Assembly (NCBI RefSeq): GCF_048544455.1 | Contig: NC_133526.1 | Span: 5,472,001-5,536,000 of the forward strand | Reading direction: 5' to 3' | DNA length: 64,000 nucleotides | Source: Silene latifolia | Taxonomy: Eukaryota; Streptophyta; Magnoliopsida; Caryophyllales; Caryophyllaceae | In this document: positions 23,231 to 34,836 of the stretch, in pieces | How the letters are laid out: every line of letters begins with the position of its first letter | How positions within the stretch are numbered: the stretch's first letter is position 1 | Notes under the pieces: model-generated | Seen by the model: only the letters and a program-made list of their open reading frames with translations | What the model was told of the DNA's origin: nothing | Database searches by the model: none | Translations under genes and position numbers: made by a program

Positions 23231-24412
23231 TTAATCCTTGATTTCTTGTAACATAGTCGAGGAGCACCCTGGAATCGGAACGAGGCTTGGTATAATACAA
23301 AGTATGAGTGGTGGTGGACTGACTCCATCAGGCCTTACTGTTGCCTCTATTTCGAAGGGTACAATTGTGTTATCTCTGTGATTGTACCATTTTATAGAAT
23401 TCTCAGAACCTTGATAATATTGTAGCAATAAACGATGATGTCCGTCCTTTGAACAACGCGTAATAATATAATGCCACGCTAAATCTTGAGGAAGACGAAA
23501 CATCTTCTTCCATGAACCATATTCTTCCATTATCCAAACGTCGTTTGAATAAATGCCGTGTATGTATAACCAACCATCCAACTGTCTAAGTTGTATGTCA
23601 TCATTCATTTCAACCGGTAAATTTAGGTCGTCTATACATTTCTCTGAAGCGACATCAAAACGAGCAATTCGATAATCTAAGGTGACACGTCCGTCGCTTT
23701 CTATCTTACAAAAAAGAAGATAATGTAGCAGGCTGTCCTCTATCTTGTTTCCGAATACTTTGGGGCGTCCATAGTTGTTCCAGATTTTCCCGGATGTAAA
23801 TCGGGTTGGAGAAGTACTAGGACAACGCCATAAATCGGCTTTTAAGCTGTATATACACACATCAGGATGATTCTCATTCCAAACACGTCTCGTCGCTATA
23901 ATTTTATAATCATCGTGGTCGCTATCGTAACCAAAACCATATGATGACCCTCGACTATTCCATTTGTTCTCAGAAGAAGGAAGGACTAATTTGAAAGTAC
24001 GTGTTGTCGGGTTGCATATAAGGAAGCACCTAACCGTGTAACTACACATGGTGGTATCCTTTGAATTCGGAAATACTTTGAAGCAAACCAAGCCGTTGCA
24101 AGAGCCCACCAGATGTCTATCGACGTCGTCTATTATGGTATCGTTAGGCCAATTCAATTTGGTCCATTTTAAGGGATTATAAAGATCGTCGACGACAGAA
24201 AGGGTACAAGTACAGAAAAGGGAACGATTGTGTCCCGACTTGGATTCGAGGGATTTTTTAACATGGAGTTTAGCGAAGATGGGGCTATTGATCAAATTGT
24301 ACCACTCTTTGCATACGATCTTGAAGCGTACGGCGGAATTAACCGGTAATAAAATTAGTATTTCGAGGAGCACATCTAATGGCATTCGATGGGTTGTCTT
24401 TAGACAACTCAT
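23231..24412 (-). CDS. F-box/FBA protein E
   Basis: One exon, 393 residues from MSCLKTTHRMP. F-box at about residues 10-52 (PLDVLLEILILLPVNSAVRF, then VCKEWYNLI); FBA marks VGSCNGLVCF, CNPTTRTFKL, YGFGYDSDHDDYKI and the end GCSSTMLQEIKD. It is closest to B and I and is the only member of that trio with an unbroken frame. Its upstream region is unusual: the leader is about 100 bases shorter than that of I, the TATA box of I (TATAAATA) reads TACAAATA here (24515-24522), and a LINE sits about 25 bases beyond it, so the distal promoter now lies 11.6 kb away. The protein looks functional; its expression may not be normal. Confidence 0.92.
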   Translation of the reverse strand: MSCLKTTHRMPLDVLLEILILLPVNSAVRFKIVCKEWYNLINSPIFAKLHVKKSLESKSGHNRSLFCTCTLSVVDDLYNPLKWTKLNWPNDTIIDDVDRHLVGSCNGLVCFKVFPNSKDTTMCSYTVRCFLICNPTTRTFKLVLPSSENKWNSRGSSYGFGYDSDHDDYKIIATRRVWNENHPDVCIYSLKADLWRCPSTSPTRFTSGKIWNNYGRPKVFGNKIEDSLLHYLLFCKIESDGRVTLDYRIARFDVASEKCIDDLNLPVEMNDDIQLRQLDGWLYIHGIYSNDVWIMEEYGSWKKMFRLPQDLAWHYIITRCSKDGHHRLLLQYYQGSENSIKWYNHRDNTIVPFEIEATVRPDGVSPPPLILCIIPSLVPIPGCSSTMLQEIKD

Positions 24413-24514
24413 ATCTCAAAATATCCAGTTAATAAAAATGGAGAGGGGAGAAATTCATAAAGCGATTGTGATATTATTGATAATTGTTCGTATTTCCAAC
24501 ATTATATTGATCGG

Positions 24515-24522
24515 TATTTGTA
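24515..24522 (-). promoter_or_regulatory. Degraded TATA box of F-box E
   Basis: The minus strand reads TACAAATA within GAGTACTACAAATACC. The aligned spacer of gene I has GAGTACTATAAATACC. It lies about 103 bases before the start codon and immediately inside the LINE insertion site. Confidence 0.6.
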
Positions 24523-24766
24523 GTACTCAAAAAGTATCCGAACACAAAAACTAATTGAACTGCTCCTAGGGTTTCCTATGGAGATCTCGGTCTAGGCTCG
24601 TCTTCGCTCTTTCTTCATCTCTTGGGGTCTTTTCCTTCCGTCTCGACGTGAGGAGTTCGATTAAGCATTCTTCTCTCTCATACTACGGTTTGTTCTTTTT
24701 CTTCGCTTGTGCTCGTTTGTTGTGTTATCATTTTCTGCCCTAGAATAGGTTTTCTTGATCGTTCTG

Positions 24767-26074
24767 ATGGGAACAAACCCTAATCGAAGACCGGGAAAGG
24801 AGATTATGGGTAGCGATGGTGGAGATATTGAGGGTATCTTTGAATGGGAACCAGGTGAAGGGAGGGAGAAATTAAAACACAACCTAACCCTAATAGGGAA
24901 AATATGGACGACTAAGACGGTTAACGCAAAAGCAGTGATCGACACTATGACGAAACTCTGGAATTCTCCTAAACCAATCATAGGCAATATTGTGGATATC
25001 AAGGAGAAAATTTTTGTGTTTAAATTCCCTGATTTGAGGGAAAAGGAGAAGGTCCTTGCAGGACAACCTTGGCACTTCGACAAATCGGTGTGGTGTTTCA
25101 ATGAGCCCAATGAGGAAGGGAAGATGACGGATGTGCCATTACACCGATTGCCGATTTGGGCTCGCATATATGATCTGCCTATTAGTGGTCGCAGTAATGA
25201 TAACAATATTCAAAGGCTCAGTGAACAGTTGGGTACGTTTGTTGCTAAAGGGGAGGACGATGAGGACGGGGTTGATAGGGCTATTCGAATCCGTGTGTTG
25301 CATGATGTTCATAATCCGGTGAAATCATCAGTGGCTATTAAGATGCGAGGGGGAAATGTGGTTCGTTTTGATGTTAAGTACGAGAAGCTTCCAAATTTCT
25401 GTTATGGATGCGGGTTGATGGGTCATGGTGAGAGGGATTGTGATGAGGGTCCATACGAAGAACATGAGTTAAGATTCGGTGACTGGCTTCGTGCTTCTCC
25501 CAGAAAAATCTTTAGAGCTGCAGGCACGACACACACGAAAGCAGCGAAGAACCTAAGCGAGGTGTTTGAAGCAGAAAAGAGTAGAAAGGAGGAACTTGAT
25601 ATTGAAACCATGATCAACAAATTACAAAATATTGCGGTATCCCTGCGACAAAAGAAGAATAAGCAAAGGGAGGAGGAGGGGTCTGGTGTAGATGTGGTTG
25701 TGTCGAAGGGTGAAGATCAGGGGAGGGATAGGGTGGTATGGGGGGCATGTCAAGCTGTGGAAGAAACAGGAGGGGTGGAAGAAGGGGAGGAGTGTGCGTT
25801 GGAGCAGGGGGAATTGACTAAGGGAGCTAAGGAGAGAGGACAGGGCAGTAAGGGTGGGCCAAAGCTTGGGACATGGACGCGAATTCCGAGGGTAAACATG
25901 GCGGAGGAGGTGCAAACATCACTAGAGGAATGTGTGGACGGGGTGGGGATTAAAAGGAGAAGGAATGGGGAGGAGGAGGACGAGGGGTGTGTGACTAAGA
26001 GACTTCATTTCGATATGGATGTGTTTTCATCTGAGGCGGAGGTTGAGGGGACTCAACCCCGCCGGGCCCAATGA
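24767..26074 (+). CDS. LINE ORF1, DUF4283 and zinc-knuckle protein
   Basis: 435 residues from ATG 24767 (MGTNPNRRPGK). The N-terminal half is the DUF4283-type domain common in plant LINE ORF1 proteins (LTLIGKIWTTKTVNAKAV, LAGQPWHFDKSVWCF). A CCHC zinc knuckle follows (CYGCGLMGHGERDC, about residues 212-225), then a charged Glu/Gly-rich tail. It is expected to bind LINE RNA and form the particle with ORF2. The frame is intact. Its stop TGA overlaps the ORF2 start in the four bases ATGA, suggesting coupled translation. Confidence 0.92.
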   Translation: MGTNPNRRPGKEIMGSDGGDIEGIFEWEPGEGREKLKHNLTLIGKIWTTKTVNAKAVIDTMTKLWNSPKPIIGNIVDIKEKIFVFKFPDLREKEKVLAGQPWHFDKSVWCFNEPNEEGKMTDVPLHRLPIWARIYDLPISGRSNDNNIQRLSEQLGTFVAKGEDDEDGVDRAIRIRVLHDVHNPVKSSVAIKMRGGNVVRFDVKYEKLPNFCYGCGLMGHGERDCDEGPYEEHELRFGDWLRASPRKIFRAAGTTHTKAAKNLSEVFEAEKSRKEELDIETMINKLQNIAVSLRQKKNKQREEEGSGVDVVVSKGEDQGRDRVVWGACQAVEETGGVEEGEECALEQGELTKGAKERGQGSKGGPKLGTWTRIPRVNMAEEVQTSLEECVDGVGIKRRRNGEEEDEGCVTKRLHFDMDVFSSEAEVEGTQPRRAQ

Positions 26075-28899
26075 GTCTTTTGAGCCTTAACTGCAGGGGT
26101 CTGGGCAACCCGGCTGCGGTAGGCGGTTTATGTAATTTACTCCGTAAGGAGGCCCCGAGTTTTGTTTTCCTGTGCGAGACAAAGCTTTGTAGTACAGAAT
26201 TGCACAAAATTAGAAATAAGCTAGACGATTATGAGGGGTATGCGGTTGATTGTGTGGGTAAATCAGGAGGGCTGGCGTTCTTTTGGAAAAGAGAGTTTAC
26301 TTGTTCGATTGTTTCTGCGACGGTGCATTATATTGATGTCGAGGTGGAAGAAGGAGAGAATAAATGGCGGGTTACGGGGTTCTATGGGTGGCCTGCTATC
26401 CAAGACCGTCACCTGTCATGGCAGCAGTTACGGATCTTAGCTTCGTCTTCTCCTTTACCGTGGATTTGTTTGGGCGATTTTAACGAGATCCTATACTCCA
26501 CAGAAATGAAAGGGGGATCGCGACTGCAGTGGCAAATGAATAATTTTCGAGATGCGGTTGACGAGTGTGGGCTGCGTGACCTATTATATGAGGGGTATGA
26601 CTTCACTTTTGATAATGGGCAAGTGGGTGATGCGAATAGACAATGCCGCCTAGATCGAGCCATGGTTAATGGAACTTGGTCGGACACTTTTCCCTATGCT
26701 AAGCTCCTTCATCTTGACCGGGAATGGTCTGACCATGCACCCATAAAGGTACTTCTAAATGGGCGTGGGAACTCGGATGGGAGAGCTCCTAAGCGATTTC
26801 GATTTGAACAAATATGGGTAGGTCAAGACGGATGCGAAGAAGCTGTGAAGAGGGCGTGGGATGATGGGGATTTTGAGCTGATGTCCACGCTACAACAATG
26901 CGCGAATGAGCTGCAGAAATGGAAGGGAGTTAGCATTGGAAAGGTTATGCGAGACTTGAAGCTAAAGAGGGCACGGCTTAAAGTTTTGAATGAAGGAGGC
27001 AGGTCTATAAGGGAAGTGAATGAGCGAAGGAAAGTTGTCAAAGATATTGCGGAACTGCTTCGACAGGAAGAGTGTTTTTGGAGGCAAAGATCTAGAGCTC
27101 TCTGGCTTCGGGATGGCGACAGGAACACAAAATTTTTTCACCAAAAGGCGAGTCAGAGGAAGGAGAAAAACCACATTTCGAAACTGGTGGATGAAAGGGG
27201 ACGGGTAGTGAGTGATTCGCAGGGCATGGCTGCTTGTGCAGTAAGCTACTTTCGTGATCTTTTCACATCCTCGAGGCCGGATAATTTTGATCATTTACTA
27301 GAAGGTATTGAGGGGAGAGTGACGGATGCGATGAATGAAGTTTTAAGGGAGGAGTATCGAGGAGAGGAGGTGGCGGAGGCGTTGAACCAGATGCACCCTT
27401 TGAAGGCCCCTGGGATGGACGGTATGAATGGTCTCTTCTATCAAACTTATTGGCATATCGTTGGACCCTCCGTGACCCGTTGTGTTCTTAATATTCTCAA
27501 TGGAGCCCCTATTCCCGAAGGTATGAATGAAACGAACATTGTTCTTATCCCGAAGAAAAAGGAGCCAGATAAGATGAAAGACTTTCGCCCTATTAGCTTA
27601 TGCAATGTCATATACAAATTAGTGTCAAAAGTGCTTGCGAATAGGCTGAAATCTTTTTTGGGAGATATTGTCTCTGAGAACCAAAGTGCTTTTACACCGG
27701 GTCGGCTTATAACTGATAATATTCTTGTGGCCTTTGAACTCTTCCATTATATGAAAAATTCTCGTGGCAATGGTGGGCACATGGCTCTTAAACTAGACAT
27801 GGCCAAGGCGTATGACAGGGTGGAATGGGGTTTTTTGGAGTCGGTCTTGATCAGACTCGGACTTGATGTTAGATGGGTTAGTAGGGTTATGGCTTGCGTT
27901 AAAACCGTGTCTTATAAGGTCTCGGTTAATGGGCTTTTGTCTGAGAGGTTTGTACCTGAGCGAGGTCTTCGGCAAGGCGATCCGCTGTCCCCGTATCTGT
28001 TCATTTTATGTGCGGAGGTTTTGTCGAGTCTTTTAAGGCGAAATGTCGAGAGGGGGGCACTAAAGGGAATCCGAATTTCTCCACATTCTCCGACTGTTTC
28101 ACACTTGTTTTTTGCAGACGATAGTATCATTTTTACTAGGGTCAATGAGTCGGAAGCAGTGATAGTGCGTGATACTCTTCGGGATTATGAAATGGCGTCT
28201 GGGCAATAGGTGAATCTTGACAAAACTACCACATCTTTCAGTCGGGGTACTTCTTTGGCACGGAGGCAAGGGGTCTTGGGGGTGTTGAATGTGAGGGAGG
28301 TGCAGGAACAGGATCGTTATCTTGGGTTGCCAACGGTTATTGGGAGGTCGAAACAAGTGCTCTCTAGGCTGATTCGGGACAAGATTAGCAAGCGATTACA
28401 AGGATGGCGGGGCAAGCTACTCAGTAAGGCAGGGAAGGAGATACTCATAAAGGCCATTGGCCAAGCAGTTCCAACCTTTGCGATGAGTGTTTTTAAGCTA
28501 CCCGTTAATTTTTGTAACGAACTTCGGTCTCTTGTCTCGCGCTTTTGGTGGGGTACGGAGAATGGGAAGAGAAAGATTCCTTGGGTGGCATGGAGTAAGA
28601 TGTGTCGGTCTAAGAGTCAGGGTGGCATGGGTTTTCGTGACTTTGAAAAATTCAATATGGCCTTACTCGGGAAGCAGGCGTGGAGGTTGATGACGGAGGA
28701 TAGTTGTTTGATGGTTCGGGTGCTAAAAGGGAAGTATTTCCATGGTAAGGATTTTATGGAGGCCGAGCTTGGTGCGAATCCCAGCTATACTTGGCGGGGA
28801 ATTTGGGAGGCTAGGGAGGTAGTGCGGTTAGGGGCAAGGAAAAGGATAGGGAATGGCTTGAACACGCGGGTTTGGTGTGATCCGTGGGTACCTGGAACG
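26071..28899 (+). pseudogene. LINE ORF2, 5' part: endonuclease and reverse transcriptase
   Basis: It starts at ATG 26071. The APE-type endonuclease shows LNCRGLGNP, CETKL, GDFNEI, RLDRAM and SDHAPI. The reverse transcriptase follows with FRPISLCNVIYKLVSKVLANR, AFTPGRLITDNILVAFE, LKLDMAKAYDRVEW, GLRQGDPLSPYLFILCAEVL and the catalytic FADDSIIF near 28116-28139. A single TAG at 28207-28209 interrupts the frame just after ASGQ. Reading then continues open (NLDKTTTSFSRG) through the thumb-like region to PWVPG at the CACTA insertion point 28899. The enzyme would nick DNA and copy LINE RNA at the target. The stop and the CACTA insert make it defective. Confidence 0.92.
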
Positions 28900-31557
28900 C
28901 ACTAGTAGAAAAAACCCCTATTACGACGCAGTTATCGTGGCGGTTCTAATAGAAACGACGCGAAAAGCCCAATAAATTGGTGGGAAGGAAATATTTTTGT
29001 ATATAGGAGGTTTATAGTGGCGGTTTAAGTAAGAACCGTCGTGATAACATAAGCTTTTTATGGCGGTTCTAAATAGGAAACGCCACCATAGTTCAATAGT
29101 GGCGGTTCTATTAACAACCGACGTTAAAAATGACGCTAAAAGTTAATACAAAGTTATAAATTTTTAGACTAAAAAACCGCCATGATATGTTTTTATGTCG
29201 GTTTCTAACTAAAATCGACGTTAATAGAAAAATTATAAAAACAAAAATAAAACCGCCAAAAAGTCCAAAAACCTTCAGCATACAAACACGTATTTCATTG
29301 AACTGCCAAAACCCTTCACCACATATACTGTAGAGCTGCTGCTTCGTCTTCTTCATTTCAACCGCCAAAACCTCGCATCCCCTCACAATTTAACTCCGGC
29401 AATCGAAAACTTGCTTCCTCACGCCGCCCTCTGACGTAGTATTGATTAAGTTCGTCAGAACTTGTTGTTTGGGCCGATTACATCGACTATTCTTTGACTC
29501 AATTCAATCATCAATTCCAATTTCAATTCCGGTAACCATAGTTTTCGAACTCCTCTCTATACTGGTTGTTTCCGGCTACAACGCACAAGCAACGATACAA
29601 AGCCACCGCCCTTTATCCGCAACATCATCGAAGGTACCGTTTGACCATATTTAATTGCAATGACTGTTTCTTCATTTAAATCTTTATCACTATCATCAAA
29701 TTAATCGTTATTGTATTGTTGTGTTATTGAATTATGAATTATTGAATTATACAAAGTAGCATCTCTATTAGTATAAATTGAGTACTTGTTTTAGGTTGGT
29801 AAAATATTGTATTTAAAGTCAGGTATTTGCTGCCCCTTGTTCGTTTTGGTATGAGTCGTATTTGGGGGTATTTTGTGTCGAGTTATAGTGTGTTGATAGA
29901 GGTTGTTAAAGGGTTTGAAGGGTATGAATCTAGGATGGGTTTCATTACGTTTTAGAGTTGAAATAGAGGCCGGTAAGTAGCAGTGAATCCTCCTGTTCTA
30001 GTCGGTTTCATTAATACGTAATACAAGACAGTTTAGCGAAACGATATTTTCCGTCTCACATCCTCCCGCAACTCGTTGTCGAAGCATTATATAGCTATCA
30101 GGGATCCCCTAACTTTGAATGTACAAACATCTTATAAAAATGAATCAGAATCCAAAATTATGAGGCTACCATAACTCAGATACCCAAAAATCTTCACCGC
30201 ACATAGTAAAACCAATCTCGATGGTTTATCATCGTCTTGTCTTAGCTTGAAATTTGGAAGAGACAAATCTTCACATACTCAGAGGTTAATCCTTCTTGCA
30301 AGTTTCATCATCAATAGTGGTCTTGTTATTGTCACTGATTGTTGATTTTTGACCGCAGTGTCACTAAGGCATCTCTAATGTTTCACCTGTGGTTGGATTA
30401 TCAATAATAGTAAATAGCATACTACGAAAATCTATTTAGTCACGGGTTTTAACCCGTAAGAAATAGTAGAAACAACCATTTGGAAAATAATGCAGCTAGA
30501 AATCTTTCTCGATGCGAGGACCTTTGTAGATTACATTTGCAACATTTCAGATAGTTACGGTCAGTCCAATCATTAGTATGTAAGTTAGCAATCAAGATTT
30601 GTCTCATCTATGCAAGTAGGATGTTATTAGCAATCAATACTTGTCTCATCTATGCAAGTAGGATGTTATTCGACCCGTTTTATTCTTAGAACGGATAAAT
30701 CCGTCTTAAGGAAGACCAATTGATTCTCAACTATGGAGTATGTTATATGTATTATTACTATAACATATAACTTTGTCCAATATACAGAGATGTGGAAAAT
30801 AAATAAACAATAGTCCATTGCTCCATAGTCCATTACATCTCACCTAGTTTACTCTCCTCCATCCCATTCTCTCATTCTTAATCTCATTCCCTATCCCTCT
30901 CCATTTTGTATCCTGGCGAAGGGTTTAATCATTGTCCATTATACATAAATGCGACTAAATCATATTTCGCCAGAATGTAGTTTCAAGATCTTTTGTAATG
31001 AAAGAAGACTAAAACTAAACATAGAAAATAGATGATGCACAACTATTTAGTCCAATGACCTATACTATTATTTTTTCTAGTTAAGGGTCTATACTTGTTT
31101 CTGTCTCTGACTAGCACTCTAGCCGTCAATCGTCACCTCATTTTACTGAACCAGCACCCTTACTCATTTTGTTTGGTACATAGCTTTGAGAGAAGATAGA
31201 GATTCATGAGAAAGGGCTGAACTTTCAGAACTGACCTGTCAGCAAAGAAACGACCATATCTCACAATCTAGAAGTTTTTTTTGTGTCATTCCAATTGGAA
31301 ATGAAAGCTAACTTAATTATCTTTCATTTGATTTATGTTTGGCATTTTTATTCGACTTGAGTTAAGATATATGAAGTCTGAAATTTGTTGCTGCTGCACA
31401 AGGTAATGCTGAACTTTCAGAACTGATCTGAAGTTGTTTACAGCTTTATAAATCACAGACCAGACGATAACTTTGTATAATTCCAATTGGATATAAGAGC
31501 CAACTATTCTAGCTTTCATATGGTGCATCGTTGGCTCGATAACTCAATCTGAGCTAT

Positions 31558-32366
31558 GTGATACAAAGCCTTAAAGTTGCTGCTAGAGTAAGGGTTGATT
31601 GTTGGACTGTGACACCTAGAAACTCAAGTTCAACCATCTGGAAAGCCCTGCTATCTATCAGTGATGAATTCATCACTAAGGCGGGAACCATTGAGAATGC
31701 AAAAACTTGGCTGAGGGATTGGTGTGGATCGGGTAAATTGCAACTGGGGAAGATTTACTCAGTTTTTCATGGCATATATCCTAATCTCCAATGGGCAAAG
31801 CCTCTGCTGGACACTGTGATAATGCCTAGACATGCCCTAATTACTCGGCTGGCTGTTCAAAATGGTTTGCCTACAGTTGATAACCCGAATGTATGGGGAT
31901 GGTCATAGTGAACAGATGTTCTTTGTGTCTGGCAGATATGGAGAACATTTCTCACTTATTCTTTGCTTGTCCTTTCTCTACAGCATTTTATCAGCGGGTT
32001 TTACTGTGGTTGGGTGTCACTAGAAGGCCTCGTTGTCTGAGGCAGGAGCTGATTCATCTGTCCAGATATAGAGGCAAGGGTTGGAGAAAGAGATGGGCTC
32101 GGTGTTGTGTTGCTGCTGCTGTATATTTGCTATGGCAGGAAAGAAATAGGCGTTTGTTCAATGGGTCCTCAATGACTGTTGAGCAGATAGTTTATAAGAT
32201 TAAATATTTTGTCTCAATTAGATTATTTGCAAACGTTAGCGAGAGTTTCCCCAGATGAGGTAGTTGATCTTATGATTCAGTAGTCTATGTGGCTTTAGAG
32301 GGTTGCTTTGTAAGAAATTTTTTCTCTTTTATTAATGAGAAGCTGATTTCTTCCAAAAAAAAAAAA
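31558..32366 (+). pseudogene. LINE 3' fragment (zf-RVT domain) inside the CACTA element
   Basis: Two overlapping frames, 31558-31908 and 31893-32258, carry the C-terminal zinc-binding region of plant LINE polymerases: WKALLSISDEFITKAGTI, then CSLCLADMENISHLFFACPF and a WLGV tail. They are offset by a frameshift. A poly(A) run at about 32355-32366 marks the LINE 3' end. It differs from the LINE that hosts the CACTA element, so it comes from another family that was caught inside the transposon. Confidence 0.8.
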
Positions 32367-32477
32367 CTTGATATGCCCACTGTTAGCGTTCTTCCTTATA
32401 GCTTGATATGGTCAAGATATGGTTTTATAATTTCTCAACCTCTAATTTGTTTCCTCTCATTATTTTTTTGTTATTAA

Positions 32478-34084
32478 GGTTAATTCTAAGACTCGAAATC
32501 TTAAGAGAAAAGACAAATCCAAATACGAGGGGGAGTCCGCTAATAAACTGCGAAAGCAAGTAAGTATCATCATTTTTTATATTAATACTAATTAATCACT
32601 ATATTGTGGATGAGCTCAATTTAACTTGTTTATATTATGAATGCCAAGTCAATTGAAAAGGCCTCGGAAAAAGGTAATAATAAGGCATCATGTGATGAAG
32701 AACAAGATGACGTTAGACATCTAAGTGTGGAAGAAGTGGGGAAATTAGGTTTTTTTGGTCGTTCTTTAGAAAAGAAGTTGTGTTCCTTGTCGAAAAATGC
32801 TACAATCGAGATGGTGATAGATGAGTCCGTTTATAATTACAAAAAAGGTAGCGCAAGGAGCTTTTTGACTGTTGTCGAGATTAGACATATGTTCAGAAAT
32901 CAAAGGCTAAATGTTGTAATGCTTCAAATTTGGGGAAGGTATGTATTATTTGCAAAACATTGTGTTATTTAGTCTGGTAGTTTTTATACTTGTTCGTTAT
33001 GTATTATTCTTCATTTACTAATATAATCAATGTACAATGTACGTAGTTTCCTGCATCAATGTGCTACTGAAAGCGAAGCAGCAAAAGTAGTCGGATACAT
33101 GTGTCCGGTGAAACTTTCTTAATATATGCAAAAGGGACGACAATGTGAAGATTATATTGCACATGTTTGGAAGATTCAAGAGGAAAAGAATTATATCTTG
33201 AGCGCATTTTATGAGAGGTAATAATTTATGGGTTATTTAACAAGAATACTATCAACTATTAGGGTCCTTCTCTAATTACTTCGAACTATAATTTAACTCG
33301 CATACTCAACTATCACACTCCTTATCTTTTAATAGAATTGCGTCTTTTATAACCTGAAATAATATTCTAGTTGACAAAATAAATTAATTAAGACAATTAA
33401 TTTGAATTTAGATAAGCCTTATCATGTGCCTATTGGGCACATTATAGAAAAATCCTTTTAATAATATATGATTTATTAATAGTAATTCTAATTATGAACT
33501 TATATGTGTAGCAACCATTGGATGTTGATCGTTACTTGTTTGGGGCTAAATACTATTTATATTTTGGATTCGGATAAAAAAACAACAAAGAAAGTGGACA
33601 TAAAAGGAAGACTAAAAAACGCTTGGTTCTTACATTGTGCTCAAGGCGGTAGGCGTAATTTTGCTAGAAAGAATAATAAGCTCATCATAAAAGATGACGT
33701 CGTAGTAAGTAAAATATAAACTCCTTTTATATTGTAACGACTAACTTTAAATTATAATTACATTTTACATTCTATATAATTAATATCATGTTTTTTCTAT
33801 AAATTTTAGTGTCCTCAACAACCAAGTGATTACGAGTGTGGTTACTATGTTATGAAGTGGATGTATAACATAACTTTTTTATTTTCGAGAAGCAAAGAAG
33901 AACAATTTGAGAAGGTATGTATTATTTAAATTTTTGGTATGGTTTATTTATCTAGTTCTAGCTTTATTCTCTTACTCATTGATCTATTTGTCAACTATAG
34001 CTTATGGCAGATTCAACCATGTCTGATGGCGATATTTTTTCGATCAAAGAAGAGTGGGCTACCAAATGTTTAGAGAACTTGTAG
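32478..34084 (+). pseudogene. Ulp1-like cysteine protease gene carried by the CACTA element
   Basis: Probable exons: about 32478-32559, 32637-32938, 33047-33217, 33512-33704, 33810-33914 and 34001-34084, with GT-AG borders. The last three fit in phase and encode a C48 (Ulp1/SUMO protease-like) domain: NHWMLIV with the catalytic His, YILDSD with the Asp, CPQQ with the oxyanion Gln, and YECGYYVMKWM with the Cys, ending at a TAG. Proteases of this family are carried by several plant DNA transposons (some CACTA and Mutator-like elements). The exon at 33047-33217 has an in-frame TAA near 33120, so the long form is broken, although the catalytic exons are intact. The upstream exon encodes a charged, unfamiliar region. 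Confidence 0.78.
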
Positions 34085-34836
34085 ATTAGTTTATCAACTA
34101 AGGCGTGTGTTATTCATACACTTGGATGTATCTTTGGTGATTGTGATGATGTTATTTTGTTGGATGTGATGACACATGAATGTTAGTTCGTTGGACTTGT
34201 GTTGTTTGAAATATTACAAATGTGGTTACATTTCTATTCACAGGTTTTGTTTGGTTCATATAGTATTTGGAATCATTAAATTTATGGGGAGGTGCTGCTG
34301 AAATTTTCGTAGAAATATTTTTTTATTTTTTTTTAAAAAATATATATAATTGTAACGGCGGTTTCATGGTTTCATTAAAACCGACGTTAAAAGGTTAAAT
34401 TATTTTTAAAAAAAGAGCCTTTAATGGCGGTTCTTCACCAACCAACCAACGTTATAATTACCTATAGCGGCGGTTTCTGAGTTGCAACCGACGTTATACT
34501 AACCTTTCGCGACGGTTCTATTGCTACAACCGACGTTATAGATAACATGTAGTATCGAGATTAATGGTAAATTTTTTTTGAAATACCTATGGTGGCGGTT
34601 TCAATGAATTACAATGGCGGTTCTTGGTTAAAAACCGTCGTATTAGATAGGTTTATAATGGCGGTTTTGTATAAAAACCGCCACTATAGGAGAGCTATAG
34701 CGGCGGTTCAACAACCGTCTACAACCGCCGTAAAGTTTATACGACGCCGCGATAAACGACGCACCCTAAATCTCTAAAAACCGCCACAAAAGGTCATTTA
34801 TAACCGCCACTGTAGGGGGTTTTTCTACTAGTGACG

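Larger units (their letters stand above)
28900..34833 (+). mobile_element. CACTA (En/Spm-type) transposon, non-autonomous
   Basis: 5934 bases with inverted ends CACTAGTAGAAAAA..CCCTA and a three-base duplication ACG, both typical of CACTA elements. The subterminal zones (about 28910-29240 and 34345-34830) are packed with short motifs in both directions such as TGGCGGTT, AACCGCCA and AACCGACGTTA, the usual transposase-binding arrays of this superfamily. No transposase is present. The interior holds a Ulp1-like protease gene (about 32480-34084) and a LINE fragment (about 31558-32366). The stretch 29250-31550 shows no recognisable exon; it contains a diverged internal duplication around 31220-31550 with the word GCTGAACTTTCAGAACTGA. 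Confidence 0.93.
28897..34836. repeat. 3-base target duplication of the CACTA element
   Basis: ACG occurs at 28897-28899 and again at 34834-34836, directly outside the CACTA ends. Removing the element and one ACG restores a continuous LINE ORF2 reading (PWVPGT then SSMKIIS). Confidence 0.85.
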
